A DNA stretch of 64,000 nt from Tricholoma matsutake (taxonomy: Eukaryota > Basidiomycota > Agaricomycetes > Agaricales > Tricholomataceae): positions 5,580,001 through 5,644,000 of the forward strand of contig AP026540.1 in the NCBI GenBank assembly GCA_026075535.2, in the 5' to 3' direction. Within the stretch, counting starts at the first letter, position 1, and each line of letters starts with the position of its first letter. The position numbers and the translations under genes were made by a program. The notes beneath the pieces were generated by a model. That model did not search any database. It was given only the letters and a program-made list of their open reading frames with translations, and was not told where the DNA came from. Shown in pieces: positions 21,926-32,022 of the stretch.

Positions 21926-24032
21926 CTCACCGACCACACCTCAATCCTCACACCTTTGACCACAAAAGAATGCGAGAAATCTTTTCCCACATGGACCGCA
22001 GAGCATCAACGCGTGTTCGATTCGATCAAAGCTCTGGTGGTCAGCCAGGAATGTTTGACGGTGATCGATCACTCCGACCTGAAGGATAACAAAATCTTTG
22101 TTACATGTGATGCCAGTGATTTCCGTACAGGTGCTGTGCTTAGCTGGGGTAAGACCTGGGAAACAGCATGACCCATAGCATTTGACTCAATGCAGCTTAA
22201 AGATGCTCAGAAACATTATCCCATACATGAAAAGGAGTTGTTAGCGATTGTATGTGCCCTTAAGAAATGGCATTCAGACTTACTTGGTTCTCCAATACTT
22301 GTTTACACGGATCACTGCACTCTGGAGAATTTCGAGACACAAAAGATCTCTCACGCAGGCAAGCACGCTGGATGGAGCACATGTCACAATTTGACATGAC
22401 AATTGTCTACATCCAGGGTGAGGATAATACAGTTGCAGACGCTCTTTCATGCTTACCTGCTGATTCTGTTGACGTCGACACAACCCCTGACATTGATGTC
22501 ACAGACCCACCCTTACGATGGGAACACCTGCTTAAACATACAACAGTGAACGCAGTTTTGAATGTCTCCATGGACAAGTCCTTCCTGCGCGATTTACAAA
22601 ATGGTTACGAGAGTGATGAGTTCTGCAAAAAGCTGTCCACGGTGGATTGCAGTATTTCAGACATTCACTACATTAACAACCTTTGGTATATAGGTGATCA
22701 TCTCATGATTCCATGCTACGGCTCTCTGAGGGAAGATTTGTTCCAGCTCGCACATGACAGCCTTGGACACTTCAGCAGTGATAAATCGTACGCTGCACTG
22801 CGTGACTCTTATTACTGGCCCAATATGTGTCACAATTTGGAAATGGCTTACATACCTTCCTGCTCTAGTTGCCAGCGTAACAAAGGTCAAACTTCTAAAC
22901 CCAAAGGCCCACTTCACCCCCTGCCTGTACCCGACACATGTGGTGAATCCATTTGTCTGGATTTTGTGGGACCTTTACTGGAGGATGAAGGTTTCAACTG
23001 CATCCTCACCATCACGGATCGATTAGGATCTGACATCCGCATTATTCCCACTCGAACCGACATCACAGTGCAAAAGCTGGCTGGAGTGTTCTTCTCGGAA
23101 TGGTACTGCAAAAACGGACTGCCTACAGAGCTGATATCGGACCACAATAAACTTTTGTTTCTAAATTTTGGAAGGCATTACACCTCTTAACTGGAATTCA
23201 CCTAAAGATGTCAATGGCCTATCACCCTCAAACTGATGGCAGCAGAGAGCGGACCAACAAGACCCTTAATCAGTGCATACATCTCCATGTTGAGCGAAAC
23301 CAAAAAGGCTGGGTTCGGGCCTTGCCTCTCATTAGATTCAACATCATGAATACGGTCAATGCTTCAACTGGGTATTCTGGATTTCAACTTCAGATGGGTC
23401 ATTCACCTCAAATTCTACCCCCACTCATGCCCACTGCTTTGGCTTCCACAGCCGAAATCGATGCTCAGAAAATCTTTAGTCAAATTTTGGAAGATGAGGC
23501 CGATGCAAAAGACTCCTTGCTCACAGCAAAGATTGCTCAAGCCTTTTATGCAAACAAGGAACGGGGTAAAGAAGATATATTTGAAGTTGGAGATAAAGTT
23601 ATGCTATCTATGCTGCATAGACAACAAGAGTGGAAGGCGGGAGACAAAGATAGAGTTGCTAAGTTCTTCCCCAGATTTGATGGCCCTCATTCTGTTACAG
23701 AAGCGTACCCTAATTTCTCTGCCTACACTCTAGACCTACCAAATTTGCTGGATGTGTTCCCTATGTTCCACTCATCCATTCTCAAGTGCTATCATCCTAA
23801 CAATCCCAATTTATTCCCTTCCCAAGAATTTGTGCATCCTGGACCTATTGTAACAAATGATGGAATCAAAGAGTACACCATCAAAAGGATTGTCGATGAA
23901 AGAAAGCGAGGACAAGGACACCAATATCTTGTCCGCTGGAATGGTTTCAGCCCTGAAGATGATCAATGGCTTCCAAGGCACGAACTCAAGGATTGTGAAG
24001 CGTTGGACAAGTGGCTTGCATGTACAGGTTAG
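21926..24032 (+). pseudogene. pol: Gyp-D RNase H, integrase and chromodomain (3' half of pol)
   Basis: RNase H (IFVTCDASDFRTGAVLSWG at about 22090-22150; HYPIHEKELLAI), ribonuclease linker, H2C2 zinc region (HDSLGHFSSDKSY, CSSCQRNKG at about 22750-22880), integrase core (ICLDFVGPLL, AYHPQTDGSRERTNKTLNQ at about 23215-23285) and chromodomain (YTIKRIVDERK, YLVRWNGFSPEDD at 23870-23990). It ends at a TAG at 24030. One TGA (ETA*PIAF) and frameshifts near 22350 and 23160. The 5' half of the same pol gene is at 28100-28930 on the other strand. Confidence 0.88.
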
Positions 24033-24182
24033 GGACACACGGTAGCTTTTCCCACTGGGTTTTTGATGCACCTGTCGTGAGGTTGATGTGGAATTTTTTC
24101 TCTTATTCTACTCTCTTCAATGATTTCAGTACTTACTCTTGCTGATTTGTGCACCCCATACATTTTTTTAAGAGTGGGAGGG

Positions 24183-24409
24183 TGTAAGCCTATCACACTT
24201 GTTATGACATATTTACTGCTTATATCAGGATTCTTTGGTACTGTTGATTACTCACTTCCCCTTAACCAATAACCATGATCTACACATAATTACCTCTAGT
24301 CATTGCAATACCATGCCATGTCTTATCGCTCAGTGTGATTTGAAGTAAGTCTTATAATTCCCTTCTCTTTATAGTGCTCGTCTATCTCCATGCAGGAGAT
24401 AGACTCACA
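24183..24409 (+). repeat. 3' LTR of Gyp-D
   Basis: 227 bp, TGTAAGCC...GACTCACA, preceded by the purine-rich AAGAGTGGGAGGG. An inverted, nearly identical copy lies at 31011-31237. The two differ at about six bases, five of which are CG-derived, two sites with TG in one copy and CA in the other. TTTTG follows at 24410-24414, the complement of CAAAA at 31238-31242. Confidence 0.92.
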
Positions 24410-26754
24410 TTTTGCAACATTCTGTTGTTTCGCTCTCCTGAAAACTTGCTCAATGAAGCCAAAGGACCCCAGTATTTGAGCAGGGAGCCATTATGCATGG
24501 CATAGTGGTGATTTGGCTTGGATGGACAGTAAGGGAAGAGCTTTTGAATTGCAGTCCAATACCGGATATAATGCTGGGTATGGGCATCAGCATCAGCATT
24601 TGATGTCTTGAATGCAGCAATAATATTTGTAGCTGCAACAAGGTTATAGAAGCACTCAAAGTGTTGGCAGTGAAAGTCTGTAGCAGCAACAATGTACCAG
24701 AATTCAGGAATAATGAGAGGGAAAATGCATGTAAACAGAGTGAGATATTCTCTTGCTTTGAGCTTGCCATGACTTGGTTCACCCAGATTGACTGGTGGTC
24801 GTTGTATCCATGTTGGAAGAGTAATGTCTTGAATGCAATCCTGTATTGCCTGTAGCTCTGTAGGTGTAAAGCTGAATGGCACTGTGTCTGCAGGAATATA
24901 GTCACTATCATCACCATCATCTTCATCATCAAATTTGAGGTCATAGGGAACTGGATGGGTTTGTGTAACTGTAGAGGTTGAGGATGATTCAGACATGCTT
25001 GAACCAGCAGTAAATGAGGAAGATGGTGAGGGAGACATAGGTGGTGGTGTATGTTGCATTGGCATCATCATGGTAGTCTCATATTCAGCTGTTTCCTGGA
25101 AAAGACCTTCCAACTCTTCAGCAGAGTCTGATACATCCTCTTCAGTCAATCGCTCATCAAGCTCTATTTCTTTAATCTTCTGGCTTTCATCCTCATCTTG
25201 TCCAATTCTCCAGAGTGAGTGAAGATGATGCTGTAAAATACCCTCAAGCCAGTTGTGCATAAAACCTAGAACAACATGTTTGACTGGGTCCCAGTATGGC
25301 AGATGATGTAATGGAGTCCACCATACACCATTTGACTTTGATAGAGCATTTCGGCTAGCCTTGGTTGTCTGGTTAAGCCATGCCTCTGCTTGTGCTTGCA
25401 CCTGGGCACCATTACGTAGTTCCCAAGATTGCATATTAAGGTCTTCTAGCTGATGTTGGGTACAGAGGCAGAAGGAACAAAACATTGTGGCACCATGTGC
25501 TAAAAAGCCAGTAACCTTCCGACTTCCCTCCAGATCAGCAATGACAGGTGCAATTTTTGCTTGCACAGGAATACCATTGGGATGTCTGGATGTTGGCACA
25601 TTTTGACTGGGTGCAACACCATACTTGGCAACAGAAGTAATAACAGGATCAAGAACATGGGAAATAGTGGTAGGGTCAGGAAGATGAGGTGGAGGTGTGA
25701 GACCAGCAATAAAGATATTCTCAGGTTGATACCAGAGATTGAAAGGTAAATTCCAGCAATAAAGCAAAATTGCACCACAGGATACCTTTTTACCTATATG
25801 TAATATTATTAGCCATATTAGTATATAATTTCTTTCTAGCGACCTACCAGCAATCTTGTTTGTGTGAGGGTTGTACCAATCAACATAAATTCCAAAGAGT
25901 AAATGATAGGGAGACTGGAGAAAGCCTAAAATATCATTCCAAGCAGGGCTACCTTGGATATCATTAATAGTGGCACCAAAGACAGCTGGAGGATGATTTA
26001 TATGGTCATGATAAGTCTTGTGAAGAGAGTCTGCTATGATCTGGCAAGACAAAAAAAATTGAAGCCAAGAGTCGAATGACTGTGTACTGTACAGCTGGCA
26101 TGGAACCCATTTGGGGCCATTCTGGGTATTCTGAATTTTCCAGAGATTTGTATTGCATGCACATAATCTTGGAGACTCCTTCCACTGACATTTCCAAGGA
26201 ATTGTATAAGGGAAGAGGGAAAGGCACTGGGGACAGCATGCTGTCTGGATGATATCTGGTTCAGGGCAGTGAAGCTGATAGGCTGTATGAACATCATGAG
26301 GAAGTTTGACATTAGAAAGTTTGATAGCAAATCCAGATGACATCAAAGCAATGCCAACAAGATAAAGAGTTGCAGAGATGATAACCTGAATTGCTTGTAG
26401 CTTTGTTGGTGACAGCACAACTTACACCAGCTCTGGTGTGGAGCCAGATGACAAGAAGGCAGGCCATCTTTATAATAAGTGTAGTGGAAAGGTTGATATC
26501 TGTACTATACTTTTCAACTATATTCTTATGGAAACAGTTTAGCACTTACCTGTTGGAGAATTGGAAGCTGTAGATTTTTTTGATGATGAACTTGGGGATG
26601 ATTGTGGCTTCCATCTTGCCAAGGCAGGGTTTTTATCCTGTTTCTCATGCATCAAACGAGTTGGACCACTAACAGACTGGCCTGGTTGTTCAACACCATG
26701 AATGCAGACAGTTTTCATGCTGCAAACTGTGCATGTACATATAACTGAAGGCAT
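24410..26754 (-). pseudogene. Plav-1 tnp2-type transposase, N-terminal and central part
   Basis: Exon 1 (26754-26550) encodes CTCTVCSMKTVC, HGVEQPGQSV and the TRLMHEKQD block, the N-terminal zinc motif of fungal tnp2 proteins, with a donor GTAAGT at 26549. The long second block (24415 to about 26420) has CCPQC, FGIYVDWYNPHTNKIAG, KKVSCGAILLYCWNLP, NIFIAGLTPPPH and HLPYWDPVKHVVLGFMHNWL, all family hallmarks. A stop-free intron (about 25796-25849) splits IAG|KKVSCG, and removing it restores the consensus. An acidic Ser-rich insertion lies at 24900-25160. The frame stops at Gyp-D after GERNNRMLQ. No premature stop is visible, so it was intact when Gyp-D landed. Confidence 0.85.
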
Positions 26755-27049
26755 TGTTGAGTGAAAGAGGAAGGGAATGGAAGAAAGGAGTATTCATGGC
26801 ACTAACTGCTACTCCATATTTATGTAAAGTATGTAACCTGGTAACAAGAATAATACAACAAAAGTTGTTGCACCACATGATGATCAATGATCAATGATTA
26901 ATTATTAACCAATTTAATGATTATTGATATATATATTGATAACTTCATTATGATCACAAGGGCAATATTACATAATTACTCTGTCAACTGCCATACCCAC
27001 TGCCTCAAAGGCAGTTGAAACTCAACTGCCCTAGCTTTTGCCCCTGATG

Positions 27050-27070
27050 ATAGTGGGTGTCACCCTAACA
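27050..27070 (+). repeat. Fragment of Gyp-C 5' LTR (internal end), displaced by the inversion
   Basis: ATAGTGGGTGTCACCCTAAC followed by A, the inner end of the Gyp-C LTR (compare 16909-16929 on the other strand). The ATA at 27050-27052 is the Plav-1 target duplication. Joined to 39353-39733 it gives a 402-bp LTR, the same as 16909-17310. Confidence 0.85.
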
Positions 27071-28099
27071 GAAGAACACAACTTCCCATATCAGTGCGCC
27101 TTCTCTTACTTGTGCATATGTCATTGTTTCACCATGCCACATTCGATTACTCATCCTTTTGGCACGAGCTGGAAGTACTTGTATATATGTAATCTACCTT
27201 TTCTTTCATAAGCCAATGCCAGGCCTCGCCTTACATTGTGACCGCCTGATCGAGAGGCAGCACTCATCATTAGGACAGCTGCAACCAGACAACCGATTGG
27301 ATCTGGTTTAGTCACAATTTACATCACTCTATTCAGATGACTATTTTAGTTACAAGCTGAATACAGTGATATCTCCAAGATCAGGCACTGTTGGAAGGGT
27401 TATTGATCCAAAGTGTCAAATTAGGCACCTGATGAACAATGAACCATTGACGAACCTTGACGAACATTGTCACATGACCCATAAACATTTGGAGAGGTCC
27501 CGAAGAACAAATCTTGAATTTGTCAAAGAAGTGATTCATGACAGATTTTGCCATTATGTCTGAACCCTCAACTTCTAATCCTAGCCCTAATCCTGTTCCC
27601 ACACCAGTGCTAGAGGCGAAAATTGATGTGCTTACAGTGCAAATGTTGCTTACAGTGCAAATGTTGCAATTAGTGTCAGTGTTGGCAGCATCACAGCCCA
27701 GACAAGCAGAAGTACAGCCAGAGATGACAGTAGAAAGAGATGATGAGATGGAGGAGATGGTGGAGTGGATGTCGCAGGAGGATGAGACAGTGGAGAAATC
27801 CGGAAATGGAAAAGTGTGCTTACCTAAGTATGCACCCCCGCAATGCCACAACACAAGGGTTGTTCTACTCTCACATGGGTTGGATTTTTTACCAGCCAAC
27901 GTACAAATGAATGGAACTGGTTGACCGCCAAGACCTGGTCAATGACACAGGTAGGTTCTTATCAAGCGCAGATCGCAATAAGTATTCTAACTTGTGTATA
28001 GTCGTCAGATTCCACCATAAATACTATAGTTTGTGTTTTTTTTCTCCCTGCTAGCAGTGATGGCGGCATTTACATCACACAGTCTCGTTGGCGCTTGGC
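27071..28099 (+). pseudogene. gag: Gyp-C leader and gag N-terminus, displaced by the inversion
   Basis: Follows the inner LTR end directly. No TGG-type tRNA primer site is seen (it starts GAAGAACACAACTTCC). The frame from 27553 begins MSEPSTSNPSPNPVPTPV, then a repeated VQMLLTVQMLQL segment and an acidic MTVERDDEMEEMVEWM block. A possible intron (GTAGGT...CTAGCAG, about 27951-28061) precedes AAFTSHSLVGAW. The break comes at 28099. Across it the frame continues as HDSTLENTKSF in 21925 and down. This gag is oriented opposite to the rest of Gyp-C only because of the inversion. Confidence 0.75.
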
Positions 28100-28930
28100 T
28101 TTAGGGAGAAAGCTTGCAATGTAGCGGACCAAGCCTAAGAAGCTTCGTACATCTGTACTGTTCTTTGGAATGGGCCATTGTAAAATTTTGTCGACTTTAG
28201 ACGAGCATGCTTGGATGCCTTTGCCTGAGATGCGATGTCCTAAGAATTCCAATTCCGTTAGGAAAAATGCGGACTTCTTGGGGTTGCAATAAAGCCGGCA
28301 AGTTCGTAAAGCATTCATGATTAATTTAATATGATTGATGTGGTCTGCAAGCATGGCAGACCAAATTATAATATCATTGAGATATATGTGGCAGATGTGT
28401 CCTAAAAAGGGGCGTAAAGCCTCCGTTACTCGGCGTTGGTGAATGGGAGGGGCATTGCGCAGTCCCTGGGGCATGACTAGCCACTCGTACAACCCAAGAG
28501 GAGTCATTACTGCAGTGAGGTGAATGCTTTCTGGATCCATTTTAGTGTGGAAAAATCTATCAGTCATATCAATTTTGCTCCATATTTTTCCTCTCCCTGC
28601 ATCTGCTAGGATGTCATCGACATGAGGTAAGGGGTGGCAATCTGTTACTGTGTTGGCATTTAACTGTCTATAGTCATTCACCCACCACGGCAATGCTGTG
28701 GAATCTGCCTTAGGAATCAAGAATGTGGGTGAGGCATGCGAACTAGACAATGGCCTAATTCTCCCAGCTTCAAGATGCTTGTTGATCAAGGTGTTCCAAG
28801 CTTCGCGGTATTTGTGAGGACAGGAGTAGGACCATGTGGAAATTGTTTTAGATGCATCTTTCAAGGTAATCTTGCATCATACCGAATCAGGCATACCCCC
28901 AACATGAGGGATTGGTTCAAATATGTCTGT
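28100..28930 (-). pseudogene. pol: Gyp-D reverse transcriptase (5' half of pol)
   Basis: RT from PHKYREAWNTLINKHLEAGR to SFLGLVRYIASFLPK at 28100, where the inversion cuts. Blocks SPTFLIPKADSTALPWWVND and MTPLGLYEWLVMPQGL are clear. The catalytic box is YLND (codon 28376-28378 AAT, from GAT by CG to CA), so the first aspartate is lost. Two TGAs replace Arg (IKE*YTDIF and DSV*CKITL). Its continuation (LTDHTSILTPL) starts at 21926 on the plus strand. Confidence 0.88.
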
Positions 28931-28933
28931 GTA

Positions 28934-29809
28934 TCATTCTTTAATCTCTGACGATAATTTTTCGAGGTGATCTTTAGCAGCTAATTGCTCCACACGAGTT
29001 CTTACTGCAGCTACGAGGTTTAGGGGGGTTACTGGTTTGCACGTCACATCCACGATGCCTTTCTGAGTAGCACATACTGCGTGCAGCTCCTCCAAAAGAA
29101 GCTTTCTGCTAGTCAAGGTAGATGCAATTGTATCCCGTATAGGGGCTAGGAGTGCACGCACAGTTTGTGCAGAATATAAATTATTGCAGTCATGAAGTTT
29201 CAGTTTGACCCAGTGGGTCAGAGACACAGATGTGGACATAGATGAATCACTGAGAAAGGCACCTAAGACAGGAAATTCTTGTGGCAATGTGCATAAGCGA
29301 AGATTTAAATGAGTCACCAATTCTTGAGCAATTAAAACTATATGAGAACCATGGTCAATCAAAGCATCAACATGTATATGGTCATGAGAAGAAGAGTGAT
29401 CGACGGTGCAAGGCCACATGAGATGTGGGACATAGAACGGGACTGGTTTGCTTACGGAGTCATTTGAGTCTCGCAATAAGTCACCATCATCTCCCATTAA
29501 AACATTATGTTCATTTGTTGGCTGTCCGACTGATGCGACTGGGTAAGAAGTCATACCCATCACGACTGCAACCGGTAAGGCAGGAGGAGCAACGGTAGGT
29601 GCGGCAGGCATAAATGTTGAAACAGAAGCAACAGAGGCAGGGATTTCGTCTGTAGGAACAGGAAGAGCAGTTAAGCCAAGTCGTTGGCGGGCCTGATTAA
29701 TGGCATTCATGGTGTGTTCCCTGTAGCCTTCGTGACTTGGGAATTCACACACATGACCAGCAGTGACATAGAAATTTCTGCATTTCTTGCAACCGCTGTG
29801 TGCTGTCAA
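28934..29809 (-). pseudogene. Gyp-D zinc-finger-like region and aspartic protease
   Basis: Starts with HSGCKKCRNFYVTAGHVC, the Cys/His motif closing gag in this family (C-X2-C...H-X-C). After a Pro/Ala/Val linker comes a retropepsin-like domain with ALIDHGSHIVLIAQELV. The DHG in place of DSG or DTG also occurs in Gyp-E (IDHGPPSVLISSDL), so it looks like a family trait, not damage. The C-terminal part continues towards RT. Confidence 0.7.
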
Positions 29810-29821
29810 GTAACAATGTTC

Positions 29822-31010
29822 TCACTCTGTCAGCTTTGGGGGTCTCCCTTGTGAGGAGGAGGTCGTGGTAGACATGGGATTGGTTTTAGTGGAGGTAGAG
29901 GATGTATTCGAGTTCGATTGTTGAGTGTGTACAGCGGGTGCCCGACGTGTGGTATCAGATAATCCAGTGTTAGACCCACTATGTTTCAATTTATGAAAAG
30001 CATCCTCTGCTTCTTTCTGATGTGAGGCGGACTCCTCATGGACTTTATCATCCAGCCTGATAAGAAGTTGAATGAAATTTTCCAGATGATGTTCCACTTT
30101 CCTTGCAGTTGCCTCTATAGCTGCGGCTGCCGTAGCAGCAGCGGTAGCAACTGTAGCAGTGGCTGGTCCAGCAGTTACAGCATTTTCATCGTTGGAATCT
30201 GAATCAGAGTCATTTTTCTCTTTGTATCGATCATATGCACTAAGAAGATCATGCGATAAGTTTGATTCAATTTGTGTGCATACTTGTGCAGGCGAGAGAT
30301 GGTATTTGGTGTTTTTGAGCAAAAGGTTATCGCGACGAATAGTTGTAGAGAATTCGCAGAATGGTGTGGGGCCCTGTTTCGTGTTACAAACTTTGCAAGC
30401 CAAGTCTTTTTCCCAGCCTGCTGTTAACCAACGAGCCCGGACTTTGACCATGAATTCTGCGAATGAAAGTTTTTCATAATATGTTTGTGATTTCTGGAAC
30501 CAATCACTGAATAATGGATCTTCAAAGGCATAAGCTATATGCGCAACATGTTCGGCATTTGTTAAGCCTTCCTTATTCGTGAGGTAACCGCAAGCAAAGT
30601 GTTCAAATCAATGTAACAGCTCGGCGGTCATCACACCTGATGTAATAGTCAGCCTTTTCCCATTATTGGGCATGAGTATGGCTTGACCATTGTTGGACAT
30701 TGTGAAATGCGGAGTATATGTGTGTTGTAAAGACTCGTCGTCTGTAGATGACGAACGTGAGCATGTGCGTGTATTCAAGTGATCCGCAGGTCTATTTCTA
30801 CTAGAAGCCTGAGATGCTTCCAAGCGAGTAGGGGGAGAAGACATGTGTGGGGAGGTGAGAGGCAAAGACACCAGCAAAGGTGTATGTTTTGCAGGTAGAT
30901 GACCCCTACTACGCGTTGTAAGGGAAGTCGCGACAGATGGTAACCGAGACAGTTTGTTAAGAACTGTCAACGATTTCAATAACGCGTCGTAATCGTTATC
31001 AAAAAAAAAG
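29822..31010 (-). pseudogene. gag: Gyp-D gag
   Basis: Starts just inside the 5' LTR. It has a Ser/Thr/Arg-rich N-terminus (about 30700-30950), capsid segment FEHFACGYLTNKEGLTNAEH through KSQTYYEKLSFAEFMVKVRA (30380-30600), a Cys pair (CKVCNTKQG), an Ala/Thr run (AATAAAAIEATARK, about 30100-30150) and coiled-coil. TGAs replace Arg at LLH*FEHFA and LTE*EHC, otherwise in one frame. It is the structural protein that would form the particle. It ends in the zinc region at 29809. Confidence 0.75.
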
Positions 31011-31237
31011 TGTGAGTCTATCTCCTGCATGGAGATAGATGAGCACTATAAAGAGAAGGGAATTATAAGACTTACTTCAAATCACACTGAGCGATAAGAC
31101 ACAGCATGGTATTGCAATGACTAGAGGTAATTATGTGTAGATTGTGGTTATTGGTTAAGGGGAAGTGAGTAATCAACAGTACCAAAGAATCCTGATGTAA
31201 GCAGTAAATATGTCATAACAAGTGTGATAGGCTTACA
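31011..31237 (-). repeat. 5' LTR of Gyp-D
   Basis: 227 bp, inverse orientation to 24183-24409. Its inner end is followed on the element strand by CTTTTTTTTTGATAACG, an oligo-T tract in the primer-binding position. Outer flank CAAAA (31238-31242) is the 5-bp target duplication matching 24410-24414 once the inversion is undone. Confidence 0.92.
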
Positions 31238-32022
31238 CAAAACATTAATACTAATCACCATATTCGTATGTTTATTTACACTCATTTATGTAAAGCTAGT
31301 AGCTAATATCAATTGCAGGAGATTTGGATTTAACAATGCTCTGCCAAATGAGTCGTAGAGCTTATCTTGATGCTTCACTGCACAGTGACAATGCTATAAA
31401 AGAGTTGTCTGACATTCTGGAGCCAGTTGACATTTCAGTGGATGATCCACCAGTACCTCTGAAGTCTACTGAAGTGGCAGAAATTCTAGAGAAGGCCCCT
31501 AGCCTTCAAGATGTAGAATATAATGGGCTGCTTCATTACCTTCATCAGACAGGAAGGCCCTACCGAGCCTACTCTGATCTTCCCCATCCATTGAACAGCA
31601 TTATTCTTCCTCCACAAGCTCAGCATCTTATGGAGATCCACCGAGACGAATGTACCTTTAGTTGTGAAAGATCACACAAAGGAAATAGTGCCATACAGTT
31701 TTACAATCCTTTGACTCAAGCTCATGATACAGGCTTTATTCAACAAATTTGGAGGCTTCCAATAGAAGGCACAATGCAGATCTTCATAAATGTCTGCCCA
31801 CATCAACCACTATCTGAACAACAGGAAGGAAAAGCACCATTCAAATATTATCCTGGATTTATGACCTGGATTGTTGATGCAATCCCCTCTAACACCAATA
31901 TCATTATTGAACCTGCTCATATCATTACCCATGTTGTAACCTTACAGTGCCCATTAGGGACTTACAATATTGGAAGAGAGGTGCTAGTTGTTTGTTGGGT
32001 TCCAAATAGAGGATGTAGATAG
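31238..32022 (+). pseudogene. Plav-1 transposase C-terminus
   Basis: Resumes after the Gyp-D target duplication: LQNINTNHHI, a 53-nt intron (about 31267-31319, GTATGT...TTGCAG), then DLDLTMLCQMSRRAYLDA and an intact frame to TAG at 32020. After the tnp2 tail this C-terminal domain contains TFSCERSHKGNSAIQF and a Pro/Val-rich end (CPLGTYNIGREVLVVCWVP). The strand is opposite to the N-terminal exons only because of the inversion. No premature stop. Confidence 0.85.

Larger units (their letters stand above)
21926..28099. other. 6174-bp clean inversion spanning three elements
   Basis: Turning this segment round repairs four things at once. Gyp-C gag is rejoined in frame (28099 to 21925). Gyp-D pol is rejoined in frame at FLPK|LTDHTSILTPL (28100 to 21926). 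The tnp2 halves of Plav-1 come back to one strand on either side of Gyp-D. The Gyp-D target duplication CAAAA (24410-24414 read as TTTTG, and 31238-31242) becomes a direct repeat. The joins need no added or lost base, and neither breakpoint lies in a repeat. This is either a real rearrangement or an assembly error. Confidence 0.88.

Noticed and set aside
24183..31237. Inversion by recombination between the inverted Gyp-D LTRs
   Set aside because: The breakpoints restored by frame analysis are 21925/21926 and 28099/28100, outside both LTRs. The LTRs became inverted as a result of the event and did not cause it.
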